Origin: DATDSR01 sp036517855
GTDB taxonomy: Bacteria > Patescibacteriota > Minisyncoccia > Phycocordibacterales > DATDSR01
Reading direction: 5' to 3'
Assembly: GCA_036517855.1 (NCBI GenBank)
Contig: DATDSR010000024.1
Location: forward strand, 1-9,022
Length of the DNA stretch: 9,022 nt
The translations under genes and the position numbers were made by a program. Of the stretch, positions 1 through 6,375 are shown one piece after another (the first letter of the stretch is position 1; every line of letters starts with the position of its first letter). The notes beneath the pieces are model-generated. The model ran no database searches and was not told the DNA's origin. It saw only the letters and a program-made list of their open reading frames with translations.

Positions 1-145
1 TACCTTTCTCATGCTCCACCCCCGGTACTTCACTAGCCTGACTGCGTGCATGCGCACCTTTGGCAGATGCGGATTTGTTGTGTATGACATATGCGAGCCA
101 TTTTACGCTCGAAGTGTTGCCAAGGTCCTGAGACTTTACGCACGC

Positions 146-173
146 TTGACTTCCCTCTGCGAGAGAGTAGTCT
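146..173 (+). promoter_or_regulatory. candidate promoter for the membrane-protein gene
   Basis: TTGACT at 146-151 is a good -35 hexamer. It is followed by a 16-nt spacer and TAGTCT at 168-173, which matches the -10 consensus only at its first two and last bases. Transcription would start near 180, giving a very short leader before the ATG at 194. The same TTGACT plus 16-nt arrangement precedes the RNA gene at 698-850. The weak -10 keeps confidence low. Confidence 0.3.
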
Positions 174-193
174 GGTGCTTGGGGGGGTCTTTT

Positions 194-637
194 ATGCATA
201 TCTTGCAAGTAGTGGCCATCTTCGCTGGACTTGCGTTGAATGGCGTTTCCGCTGCCTTCTACGTATCAAGCAAACGAGACTATTTCCTGCCACTTGTCGT
301 GGTTGGTTTCCTCATCACCATGTTCGCTGTGATAAGCGTCGATCACCGGATTGACCGGCTCGTGGCCGACGCGTTCGAAAAAGGCAGGTTGGAGGGTGGC
401 CGTGTGGGTGTGCTCGACCACAGAGAGGGGGAGGGCTTCAGCGGCTCGCCCATGCACTACGTTTGGTTCGTGAAGCTCTCCGACGGCAGGGAGGTCTACA
501 AGGATGTTGACGTCCCCTTCATCCAGAGGCACGACGGAACGAACGTAGTGCGAGTGTGCTTCGGCGAATTATGCCGTTGGAAAGCCTTGGCATTACCACC
601 CGAACCCATCACCGATGGACCGCTTGAGGTCCGATGA
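194..637 (+). CDS. small two-helix membrane protein, function unknown
   Basis: This encodes 147 residues with no family I recognise. Two hydrophobic segments at about residues 3-24 and 31-49 look like a transmembrane hairpin with a short basic turn (SSKRDY) between them. The remaining ~95 residues are soluble and mixed charged, with a glycine-rich stretch (70-85) and a strand-rich region (88-122) that suggests a small beta domain. I chose the ATG at 194 because it places the first membrane segment at the N-terminus, follows a G-run (180-187) that can act as a ribosome binding site, and lies just downstream of a candidate promoter. The frame stays open up to an ATG at 11, but those extra 61 residues do not look like protein. 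It points toward the operon and ends 8 nt before a long hairpin. It is probably an accessory gene with its own transcription. Confidence 0.6.
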   Translation: MHILQVVAIFAGLALNGVSAAFYVSSKRDYFLPLVVVGFLITMFAVISVDHRIDRLVADAFEKGRLEGGRVGVLDHREGEGFSGSPMHYVWFVKLSDGREVYKDVDVPFIQRHDGTNVVRVCFGELCRWKALALPPEPITDGPLEVR

Positions 638-644
638 GCAAGAA

Positions 645-679
645 CGAGCCGAGGTGTCCTCCGTGGGCGCCTCGGCTCG
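645..679 (+). terminator. long hairpin, probable terminator of the membrane-protein gene
   Basis: A perfect 10-bp GC-rich stem (645-654 with 670-679) continues inward as five more pairs, two of them G-T, to a 5-nt loop at 660-664. It starts 8 nt after the stop codon at 637. The tail on the plus strand is only moderately T-rich (GTTTAT, 685-690). On the minus strand the stem is followed by TTCTT, so it may also act as a backup terminator for transcription arriving from the right. Confidence 0.55.
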
Positions 680-697
680 AGTCAGTTTATATGTAAG

Positions 698-720
698 AAA
701 AAACCACCTTGGGGTGGTTT
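698..720 (-). terminator. intrinsic terminator of the small RNA
   Basis: Read on the minus strand, AAACCACC (720-713), loop CCAA (712-709) and GGTGGTTT (708-701) form a perfect 8-bp stem whose 3' arm runs into six consecutive T (703-698). This is a textbook intrinsic terminator. It ends the structured RNA and would also stop any read-through from ndk, since no nearer terminator follows ndk. Confidence 0.75.
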
Positions 721-850
721 ACTCTTTAGGGTTATCTGGTACGCCATTTCCTAGCATTTCACTAGGTGGGTTCCCTGTCCACGACACCAAGGTGTTGCGG
801 AAACCAGGATCCCTGAACGTGGTAGCTAGTTTGGCATAAACAAATAACCC
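698..850 (-). ncRNA. orphan structured small RNA with its own promoter and terminator
   Basis: This is an apparent stand-alone RNA gene of about 153 nt. It begins at the predicted start site (850), 7 nt after a -10 box, and ends in an intrinsic terminator. The first ten bases (850-841) pair with 738-729 as a 10-bp closing helix with one G-U. A second helix follows (837-832 with 746-741). Inside are CCACG 822-818 with CGTGG 783-779, a CAGG/CCTG hairpin (815-805), an ACAC/GTGT hairpin (795-784), and a CCTAG/CTAGG hairpin (766-750). GGTTTCC at 805-799 can pair with GGGAACC at 775-769, crossing the CCACG helix, which would be a pseudoknot. I find no hallmarks of 5S rRNA, tmRNA, RNase P RNA or SRP RNA, and no minus-strand gene follows, so it is unlikely to be a riboswitch. 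Its overall rod shape leaves 6S RNA as an unproven possibility. The stretch from 886 to ndk at 971 holds nothing else I can support. Confidence 0.6.
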
Positions 851-857
851 TACATAC

Positions 858-885
858 ATCTTATACCCGGGCTACCCCCAGTCAA
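858..885 (-). promoter_or_regulatory. promoter of the small RNA
   Basis: On the minus strand TTGACT (885-880) lies 16 nt before TAAGAT (863-858). The predicted start, 7 nt further on, falls exactly on the first G of the RNA's closing helix (850). The agreement between promoter spacing and the 5' end of the predicted fold is the main reason to treat both as real. Confidence 0.6.
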
Positions 886-970
886 GTTTCATTTTCTATT
901 GCAAGGCCATTTTCTCCCCAATCCGTCCCCAACTTATCCACGTCTTTTCCACCACTTCCTTAACAACAAA

Positions 971-1552
971 TTATTCGTCTACACCAAAGCGCTTGTAGGG
1001 GAAGGTCTGGCCCTTGCCAAACCAATATTTTATTTCGTGTTGTGCCTCCTCGGGAGTTTCAGAAGCATGAAGCAAGTTCATAACCGCCCGCTTCTCCTTA
1101 TTTGCAAGCGCTGGTGAATCGATTGAGTAATCACCTCGGATAGTACCCATCTCGGCCTTATAGGGCAAAGTAGGACCTGATATCTTGCGAACTACATCCA
1201 CCGCGTGCAAGCCCTGCACAACCATACGCACGAGCGGCGCTGAAACCATATAATCAATCAGCCACTTGCGCACCATTGTCCCAAGCTTGAAGGGGTCGCC
1301 CGTGCCGAAATCTTTAACCGGGTCCATCTTGTACTGCTCGTAAGTTGAGAGTGTCTTGGTACCTAGGCGGGTAATCCAGGCCTTATCCTTAGGATAGTGA
1401 CCGTCTATCTGCTTGCTGGTGGGTTGGAACATTTCCAGCGCGACAACCTTGAGATCCCGTTGCTCGAAACGCTTGATTATCTCCCCTATCAAACCCTTGC
1501 GCACCCCATCGGGCTTTATCATCACATATGTGCGTTCCTCTTTGAGTTTCAT
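971..1552 (-). CDS. ndk: nucleoside diphosphate kinase with a large insertion
   Basis: Transfers the gamma phosphate from ATP to other nucleoside diphosphates through a phosphohistidine, balancing the (d)NTP pools in the cytoplasm. At 193 residues it is about 50 longer than the usual ~140. Family residues are all visible: the N-terminal strand with K13 in IKPDG, Y53 in GHY, R123, the GTIRGDY motif at 136-142, N159 and the catalytic H162 in NLLHAS. The extra length is mainly a ~30-residue insertion after GHY (about 55-95), before the helix that reads LIDYMVSAPLV, in the region of the small helical lobe near the nucleotide. There is also a slightly longer loop between TIRGDY and the active-site His. 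It is the last gene of the operon, 36 nt after the NUDIX gene, with no Shine-Dalgarno sequence. I see no terminator directly behind it. Confidence 0.93.
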   Translation of the reverse strand: MKLKEERTYVMIKPDGVRKGLIGEIIKRFEQRDLKVVALEMFQPTSKQIDGHYPKDKAWITRLGTKTLSTYEQYKMDPVKDFGTGDPFKLGTMVRKWLIDYMVSAPLVRMVVQGLHAVDVVRKISGPTLPYKAEMGTIRGDYSIDSPALANKEKRAVMNLLHASETPEEAQHEIKYWFGKGQTFPYKRFGVDE

Positions 1553-1588
1553 TCGTTCAGTATTTAATATTTTCTAATGTCCCCCATT

Positions 1589-2092
1589 CTACCTGGCCGC
1601 GGCCCTTGCCGCAAGCACAATCTCTAGTCGATCACCGAGGTCAGACCAACCTAAAAGTTTTGGCACTTCCGAAATTGGCACGATAACACGAGCAAAAACG
1701 TCGCCATCCGGGTCAACAATCTTTTGATCCTCTCCAAACAACTTCACATTGGCCCAACTTTGGAAGCTCCAAGTATCGTAGTTTGGGTCATCGGTGCGTA
1801 AACTATGTATGGCGAAAACTTTGCCGTATTTTAACATCTGCCCATTAATTTCCTCCCTTACCTCGCGGACCAAGGTTTGTTCAATTGTTTCCGCTTGTTC
1901 CCGACCACCTCCCACAATTCCATAGTGGCCATCTTTTGCGTGATGGGTTAGAACTATGTGGTCATCATCTACAAAACAAAATGCGTGACTACCGCCGTTG
2001 AATTGAACATCTTTTGAGCCGTCGTCGTAGAACATTTCGGCCATAAACCTTGGATCCTCGACAAACGGATGTAGTGCTTTGTATAACTTCAT
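1589..2092 (-). CDS. NUDIX hydrolase
   Basis: A 167-residue NUDIX-fold pyrophosphohydrolase, expected to cleave a nucleoside diphosphate linked to some group X using Mg2+ bound by the NUDIX box. The box runs from G62 through E68 and the core REVREE at 76-81. It fits the G-x5-E-x7-REUxEE pattern, but the glycine normally two residues after EE is replaced by asparagine (N83). The substrate cannot be read from sequence; (d)NTP pool cleaning, RNA 5'-end processing or ADP-ribose hydrolysis are all possible. It starts 1 nt after the map stop codon and precedes ndk, so it is almost certainly co-transcribed with both. Its placement beside adk and ndk favours a role in nucleotide metabolism, which is inference. 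No Shine-Dalgarno motif precedes the start. Confidence 0.85.
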   Translation of the reverse strand: MKLYKALHPFVEDPRFMAEMFYDDGSKDVQFNGGSHAFCFVDDDHIVLTHHAKDGHYGIVGGGREQAETIEQTLVREVREEINGQMLKYGKVFAIHSLRTDDPNYDTWSFQSWANVKLFGEDQKIVDPDGDVFARVIVPISEVPKLLGWSDLGDRLEIVLAARAAAR

Positions 2093-2093
2093 A

Positions 2094-2864
2094 CTACCAA
2101 AAGATAGGGGTTAAGACCTCGAATCCTTGGGGGGTAACCACAAGTGTCACTTCGAAGTGGGCGCTCTTTTTGCCATCTTTGGTGCGCACGGTGTAGCCGT
2201 CTTTTTCATCAAATGTTACTTCTTTGCCCCCCGCATTTATCATGGGCTCAATGGCGATAGTTTGACCAGTTTGCAAAATATCGTTGGCACTCTTGTCAGC
2301 AAAGTGCGGTATAAATGGCGCCTCGTGCACGTGCTCGCCCACGCCGTGGCCACCAAGTTCTTCAACAATCGAAAACCCAGCCGGCAAAACAACTTTCTCA
2401 ATAGTCGCGCCAATGTCACTTACTCGCGCACCATCACGCACAACAGATAAACCGGCTTCAAGCGCCCGTTTTGTTGTTTCAATTAACTTAGCGGCCGGTC
2501 CGCTAAGTTCTCCAATACCCATAGTCACAGCCATATCTACAAACAATCCTTCGTGGCACAAACCCAAATCAAGGCCGACAATGTCTCCTTCTTTCAAAAT
2601 CCTCGACGATGGGATGCCGTGCACCACTTCGTCATTTACCGACGTACACAAAGTAGCTGGGAAGAGTTTGTATGAAAAATCAGGTTTGTAGTGAAGGAAT
2701 GCCGGCTCGTCTCCACCCTCTCTGATAAGTCGCTCGGCTAGCACATCGAGTTCGATGGTCGTAATACCCGGCCGCACAGCCTCGGCTACCTGCTTCAAAA
2801 TACGCGAGAGCCGTTTGCCCCCTTCGCGCATTACCGAAATCTCTTGCGGAGATTTAATTTTCAT
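2094..2864 (-). CDS. map: methionine aminopeptidase, type I
   Basis: Removes the initiator methionine from nascent proteins at the ribosome. The 256-residue protein has the full pita-bread metal site of type I enzymes: D99 (GLDLG), D110 (LFVDMAVT), H173 (GGHGVGEH), E206 (IEPMIN) and E238 (HFEVTLVVT), plus the substrate-side H82 (VVHGIP) and H180. No N-terminal zinc-finger extension is present. I chose the ATG at 2864, giving MKIKSPQE, because type I enzymes begin there. An in-frame ATG at 2942 would add 26 unrelated residues and overlap adk by 53 nt. No Shine-Dalgarno motif helps decide. It lies 25 nt after adk and 1 nt before the NUDIX gene. The adk-map order is the ancestral spc-operon order, but the infA-rpmJ-rpsM block that usually follows is missing here. 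Confidence 0.95.
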   Translation of the reverse strand: MKIKSPQEISVMREGGKRLSRILKQVAEAVRPGITTIELDVLAERLIREGGDEPAFLHYKPDFSYKLFPATLCTSVNDEVVHGIPSSRILKEGDIVGLDLGLCHEGLFVDMAVTMGIGELSGPAAKLIETTKRALEAGLSVVRDGARVSDIGATIEKVVLPAGFSIVEELGGHGVGEHVHEAPFIPHFADKSANDILQTGQTIAIEPMINAGGKEVTFDEKDGYTVRTKDGKKSAHFEVTLVVTPQGFEVLTPIFW

Positions 2865-2889
2865 AATGTTAGAATTTGCAATTTGCAAA

Positions 2890-3477
2890 CTAGAATACTT
2901 TCGAAAATATCTCAGCTTGTACCTGTTCAATTGACTGCTCACCGTTAATGTCTAGCACACGCATATCAGCCTCATCGCGGAAGTATTCAATGGCCGGAGC
3001 CACGTCACTGTCAAACCAATTGAGTCTGCCCGCCACGTTGGCTGCCGCATCATCGGCCCGACCGCGGGCCGAGAGCCTCTCTTGCGACCACTCTCTCGAC
3101 ACGTTAATGTAAATGACTTGGGGTTGCGCACGTCCGTAAAAGCGCAAGGCATCTCCCAAGATGCGCGCCTCACTTAGTTTGCGGGGTGTGCCGTCGATGA
3201 CCAAATGTTCTTTGCCCGTTATGTTCTCAATAAATATGTGCGACCACACGTGGATGGCCAGGAAGGCCGGTTGCAATTCACCTCTGTCTGAAATACCCCG
3301 AGCAAGCTCGGAGGTGAAGTTAGTCTCTTTAAGCAAAGCCCTGAAACGCTCGCCCGACTCCATATACAAAACCGGCCGCTCCGCATCGCGCCGTTTTAGC
3401 TCCTCAATAAGTAGAGTGGCTTGAGTACCCTTGCCGCACCCAGACCGACCCATGAAAATAAACGTCTTTAAGTCCAT
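2890..3477 (-). CDS. adk: adenylate kinase, short-LID form
   Basis: Interconverts ATP + AMP and 2 ADP, and is essential for energy charge. Its 195 residues hold the P-loop G10-RSGC-GKGT18, the AMP-binding stretch ESGERFRALL at 40-49 (R45 in the position that contacts AMP), DGTPRK at 95-100 in place of the usual DGFPR, and RGRADD at 138-143 followed by a conserved R151. The LID region between R138 and the DD motif is almost absent, so this is a short-LID enzyme with no zinc-binding cysteines. It begins 1 nt after the stop codon of the DUF3050-like gene and sits 25 nt upstream of map. CMP- or UMP-kinase-like specificity cannot be excluded from sequence alone, but the secY-adk-map context supports adenylate kinase. 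Confidence 0.87.
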   Translation of the reverse strand: MDLKTFIFMGRSGCGKGTQATLLIEELKRRDAERPVLYMESGERFRALLKETNFTSELARGISDRGELQPAFLAIHVWSHIFIENITGKEHLVIDGTPRKLSEARILGDALRFYGRAQPQVIYINVSREWSQERLSARGRADDAAANVAGRLNWFDSDVAPAIEYFRDEADMRVLDINGEQSIEQVQAEIFSKVF

Positions 3478-3478
3478 A

Positions 3479-4057
3479 TTAAAACAAAGCAGAGTAAAGT
3501 TTCAAACGGGCTTCATAAAACTTTTCAAGAGTACCCTCGTGAAGGGGAAAATGTTTTGTCAGCCAAGCGTGGCCCTTGTCTCCCGAATCAAACAGAATGT
3601 GCTGCTTTAAATAGTATCTGTAGAAACCCAAACCCAAGTTATCCCAATCGCGGGCAGAAACTATTTTTTCAAAAATAGAGGTAAGCTCCTCTTCACGAGA
3701 GAAAACCGTCATAGCGCGATCAGCGTCGGCCAAACTCTCGACGAACCCATTGTACTCGTCCATAGCTGTTTCAAGTTCAGGCTTGCTAGGTCTAATATCA
3801 TGCTTATTTATGAAATGCTCAAGAAACTCCCAGTGATCCCCTGTCTTTGCGTAATCCTCAAAAATCATGTTTTCAGTCTTGAGTTCACCTGCCATCATCT
3901 CTGACAACCTGTCATCGTTCTGGTAAACTTTCGAGGCAAATCGCAAACTCGTCGCAAATTCCTTTGCTGTGCAACGAGAGAGTAACACAATGTCCCCAGG
4001 CGATGCTTTCCCCCAATCGAGTTCAGCGATTTTTCGAACTATTTCCTTGTAACCCAT
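3479..4057 (-). CDS. heme-oxygenase-fold protein, DUF3050-like, putative metal enzyme
   Basis: A 192-residue, mostly helical protein. The C-terminal segment at 146-170 (YRYYLKQH...FD...GHAWL) closely resembles the DUF3050 motif YYLERHIELD followed by a His, giving candidate metal ligands H153, D157 and H163. Earlier segments fit the same family pattern: GELKTEN with E58/E62, GDHWEFLEHF with H75 and H81, and FSREEEL at 119-125 in the place of the family's FGRE. Members of the heme-oxygenase-like superfamily often bind two irons and activate O2, so a di-iron or redox role is possible; no substrate can be proposed. Relative to DUF3050 proteins the N-terminal helix with HVFAVWDF appears missing or highly diverged. 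It lies between secY (stop 21 nt before its start) and adk (1 nt after), so it is firmly inside the operon. I recalled the match from memory and did not compute it. Confidence 0.5.
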   Translation of the reverse strand: MGYKEIVRKIAELDWGKASPGDIVLLSRCTAKEFATSLRFASKVYQNDDRLSEMMAGELKTENMIFEDYAKTGDHWEFLEHFINKHDIRPSKPELETAMDEYNGFVESLADADRAMTVFSREEELTSIFEKIVSARDWDNLGLGFYRYYLKQHILFDSGDKGHAWLTKHFPLHEGTLEKFYEARLKLYSALF

Positions 4058-4061
4058 AAGG

Positions 4062-4080
4062 CTAGTTTAGCACAAACTAG
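4062..4080 (-). repeat. perfect hairpin over the secY stop codon
   Basis: CTAGTTT (4062-4068) and AAACTAG (4074-4080) form a perfect 7-bp AT-rich inverted repeat with a 5-nt loop. It contains the secY stop codon (4077-4079) and ends 5 nt before the next start codon (4057). No T-run follows, so it is unlikely to be a terminator. It could influence re-initiation at the DUF3050-like gene or mRNA processing. Confidence 0.4.
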
Positions 4081-5348
4081 TACTCGCGGATGGAGAGTTG
4101 GGCGTTTAGTTGTTTGACTAGGTCGATGACTACGGATACGACGATGAGGAGACCGGTGCCGCCTATGGCAAGTGAGGCAATGCCGGTGGCGCCTTGGAGG
4201 ATGATAGGGAGCACGGCGATGATACCGAGGAAGAGGGCACCGAATGTGGTAAGACGCGTGACGATCTGCGAGAGGTGCTCGGCCGTGGAGGCGCCAGGGC
4301 GATTACCGGGGATGAAAGCGCCCGACTTCTGCAAGTTCTCGGCGGTGGCGTGTGGGTCAAAGGTGATAGCAGTGTAGAAGTAGGTAAAGACGAACACGAG
4401 GAAGAAGTAGAGCAAACCGTAAATCCACTGATTTTGCAAAATGGCACCTACGAAAGAGGTCAGGAGTTTAGCCACTCCGTTGGTAGAGTTTGCCAAAAGA
4501 TTGGTGAGCATCTGAGGGAAGAGCAAAATCGAAAGAGCGAAGATGATAGGTATCACACCCGCTTGGTTTAAGCGCAAGGGCAAGTAGGTGGACTGGCCGC
4601 CATACATCTTCATCCCACGCACACGCTTGGCGTATGTCACAGGGATGGGTCGCTCGGCCTCGGTGACAAGCACCACGCCCGCAATCACCACCACGGCAAG
4701 GACAATGAAACCAAGGTAGAGCGGCACTTGCGAGGCGCTAAAAGAGAAGAGGGCTTGACCGATGCTGGTGGGGAGACCAGCCACGATACCAGCGAAGATA
4801 ATAAGAGACACCCCGTTGCCGATGCCGTACTCATTGACGAGCTCGCCAATCCACATCAAGAGGAGCGAGCCAGCGGTGATGACTGTGATAGCCACCACTT
4901 TGTCGAAAAATGGCAAAACTGGTAGGATGCTCTGGCTTGTGAGTAAGGCGAGCAAGCCATAGCCTTGGGCGATGGCAAGGGGGATAGACAACATGCGCGA
5001 ATATTGGGCAAACTTGCGACGGCCGTTCTCACCCTCCTCTTGGTAAATCTCTTTGAGGCGTGGAAAGACCATTGTAAGGAGTTGCATAATGATGGTAGCA
5101 GTGATGTAGGGACCCACTCCAAGCATTACGATGGAGAGGTTGGCCAAACCGCCACCCGAGAATATGTTCAAGAGGCCGAGAAACTGGTTGGTGTTAAGAA
5201 AGCCGGCCAGAGATGAACTCGAGACACCCGGCACAGGGATGGCCGCGAGCAGGCGGAAGAGCACGAGAGCACCGAGCACGAACAAAATACGATTGCGCAA
5301 ATTGCGGTCGTGGATTATAAAGAGAATTTTCTCCCAGAATTTACTCAT
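4077..5348 (-). CDS. secY: preprotein translocase channel subunit SecY
   Basis: The pore of the Sec translocon, through which unfolded proteins are exported or inserted into the cytoplasmic membrane. 423 residues with about ten membrane helices, a typical length. Recognisable family segments are PVPG at 38-41, PYITATIIMQLL at 80-91 (TM2), the cytosolic loop EAERPIPV at 230-237, LPLRLNQAGVIPIIFA at 256-271 and GAFIPGNRPG at 343-352. The plug region (GLLNIFSGGGLANL, 58-71) is intact. The start ATG overlaps the rplO stop codon in an ATGA arrangement, so translation is probably coupled. In the ancestral operon adk follows directly; here the DUF3050-like gene is inserted between them. Confidence 0.98.
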   Translation of the reverse strand: MSKFWEKILFIIHDRNLRNRILFVLGALVLFRLLAAIPVPGVSSSSLAGFLNTNQFLGLLNIFSGGGLANLSIVMLGVGPYITATIIMQLLTMVFPRLKEIYQEEGENGRRKFAQYSRMLSIPLAIAQGYGLLALLTSQSILPVLPFFDKVVAITVITAGSLLLMWIGELVNEYGIGNGVSLIIFAGIVAGLPTSIGQALFSFSASQVPLYLGFIVLAVVVIAGVVLVTEAERPIPVTYAKRVRGMKMYGGQSTYLPLRLNQAGVIPIIFALSILLFPQMLTNLLANSTNGVAKLLTSFVGAILQNQWIYGLLYFFLVFVFTYFYTAITFDPHATAENLQKSGAFIPGNRPGASTAEHLSQIVTRLTTFGALFLGIIAVLPIILQGATGIASLAIGGTGLLIVVSVVIDLVKQLNAQLSIREY

Positions 5349-5761
5349 ACTGATTTAACAGAGCCGCCGGCCTTCTCGATGGCGGCCTTGGCAGTTGCCG
5401 AAACTTTGCAATCTTCAACAGAGAGCTTCTTTGTGATTTTGCCGTCGGCCAAAATCTTAACAAGACCTTTCACCTTGAGGGTTTTGGGGCTGACTGTGTC
5501 CCCTACCTTGAACTTGGCCTCAAGGTCATTCAAGCTGAAGGTGCGGGTGAATGCATTGAGCGAGACAAGACTGTTCTTGCCGCGACCGCGGAGCTTAGGC
5601 AACTTCTTAATCAAGTCACGGGCCTCGGGGCGGATGCGGTGACCCGAGCGAGCACGTTGGCCCTTAGTGCCACGACCGCTTGTTTTGCCACGTTTACCAC
5701 CACGACCAACTGTCTTGGTATGCTGGCTCTTCGTCGCTGGTTTTAGTTCGTGGAGTTGCAT
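5345..5761 (-). CDS. rplO: large-subunit ribosomal protein uL15
   Basis: Late-assembling protein of the 50S subunit that binds 23S rRNA. 138 residues. The N-terminal basic extension with GRGGKRGKTSGRGTKG at 19-34 is the family hallmark and threads into rRNA, and the C-terminal globular part ends in the usual alternating Val/Ala pattern. I chose the ATG at 5761 (MQLHELKP), which matches the family's start and leaves 4 nt after the rpsE stop; an upstream in-frame ATG inside rpsE would add 13 unrelated residues. Its stop overlaps the secY start by 4 nt. rpmD (uL30), which normally lies between rpsE and rplO, is absent, as is typical of CPR bacteria. Confidence 0.97.
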   Translation of the reverse strand: MQLHELKPATKSQHTKTVGRGGKRGKTSGRGTKGQRARSGHRIRPEARDLIKKLPKLRGRGKNSLVSLNAFTRTFSLNDLEAKFKVGDTVSPKTLKVKGLVKILADGKITKKLSVEDCKVSATAKAAIEKAGGSVKSV

Positions 5762-5765
5762 AAGT

Positions 5766-6368
5766 TTATTTGATCTTGGAGAGGGCGAGCATCGCGGCAC
5801 GCGCGTTGTTGAAACGGTTCTTACTGCGTGAGAGGATCTTAGCGTTCACATCAGTCACACCAGCAAGGTCGAGCACTGTGCGCACCGAGCCGCCGGCCGA
5901 CAGGCCCTTGCCCGGAGCTGGTTTTATGTAAACGCTCGAGGAGGCGTACTTGGCCGCTACTTCGCGAGGCAGGCTATTACCCTTGGTGCGAGGGATGGTG
6001 AGCATATGTTTCTTCGCGTGTTTGACTGCCTTGTCGATAGCGAGAGTGGTGTCACCTGCTTTGCCCATACCCACGCCCACTTTGCCCATACGATTGCCTA
6101 CTACCATAGTTACGGAGAAGGAGAAACGGCGACCACCTGCTACCACGCGTGTTACCCGGCGAATACTCACCATCGATTGGGCGAACTCACTCTTGGCCCG
6201 CTCTGGGCGACCACCACGGCCGCGAGGTCGGCCGTGTTCGTTGCGATCGCGGCTAGTCTCGCGACCTACGAAGCTCACCGTCTTTTTGGCATTTTTAACA
6301 GGCACACTTTCAGGCGTTACTTGCGTGCTTGTTTTGTCTACTGTAATTTTATTTGGTTCGTCTGCCAT
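5766..6368 (-). CDS. rpsE: small-subunit ribosomal protein uS5
   Basis: 30S protein needed for translational accuracy and mRNA unwinding at the entry channel. 200 residues, some 30 longer than usual, because of a ~58-residue N-terminal extension that is low in complexity and ends in an Arg/Gly-rich stretch (40-56). The double-stranded-RNA-binding domain starts near residue 61 and contains the signature VVAGGRRFSFSVTMVVG (75-91) and VGVGMGKA (97-104). The C-terminal domain has PAPGKGLSAGG at 150-160 and TDVNAKILSRSKN at 172-184. The stop is 4 nt before rplO. Its start lies 7 nt after one copy of the 110-bp repeat that fills the gap from rplR. No Shine-Dalgarno sequence is present, because the repeat and an A/T-rich 7-mer are all that precede the ATG. 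Confidence 0.97.
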   Translation of the reverse strand: MADEPNKITVDKTSTQVTPESVPVKNAKKTVSFVGRETSRDRNEHGRPRGRGGRPERAKSEFAQSMVSIRRVTRVVAGGRRFSFSVTMVVGNRMGKVGVGMGKAGDTTLAIDKAVKHAKKHMLTIPRTKGNSLPREVAAKYASSSVYIKPAPGKGLSAGGSVRTVLDLAGVTDVNAKILSRSKNRFNNARAAMLALSKIK

Positions 6369-6375
6369 AATTTTA

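Noticed and set aside
11..193. 61-residue N-terminal extension of the membrane protein
   Set aside because: Composition is unlike a signal or membrane segment, and a better start with a G-rich upstream site and a promoter lies at 194.
698..850. 5S rRNA, tmRNA, RNase P RNA, SRP RNA or tRNA
   Set aside because: None of the invariant segments of these RNAs could be found on either strand, and the length fits only 5S and 6S roughly. Kept as an unassigned RNA.
698..885. Riboswitch or attenuator leader
   Set aside because: No minus-strand gene follows the terminator up to the left edge; the only minus-strand frame there (266-532) is opposite the membrane-protein gene and does not look coding.
899..1117. 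Plus-strand 72-codon ORF over the ndk 3' end
   Set aside because: It is opposite a conserved gene for more than half its length and has no ribosome binding site or recognisable feature.
2865..2942. Longer N-terminus for Map starting at 2942
   Set aside because: It overlaps adk by 53 nt and adds residues with no similarity to the Map N-terminus.
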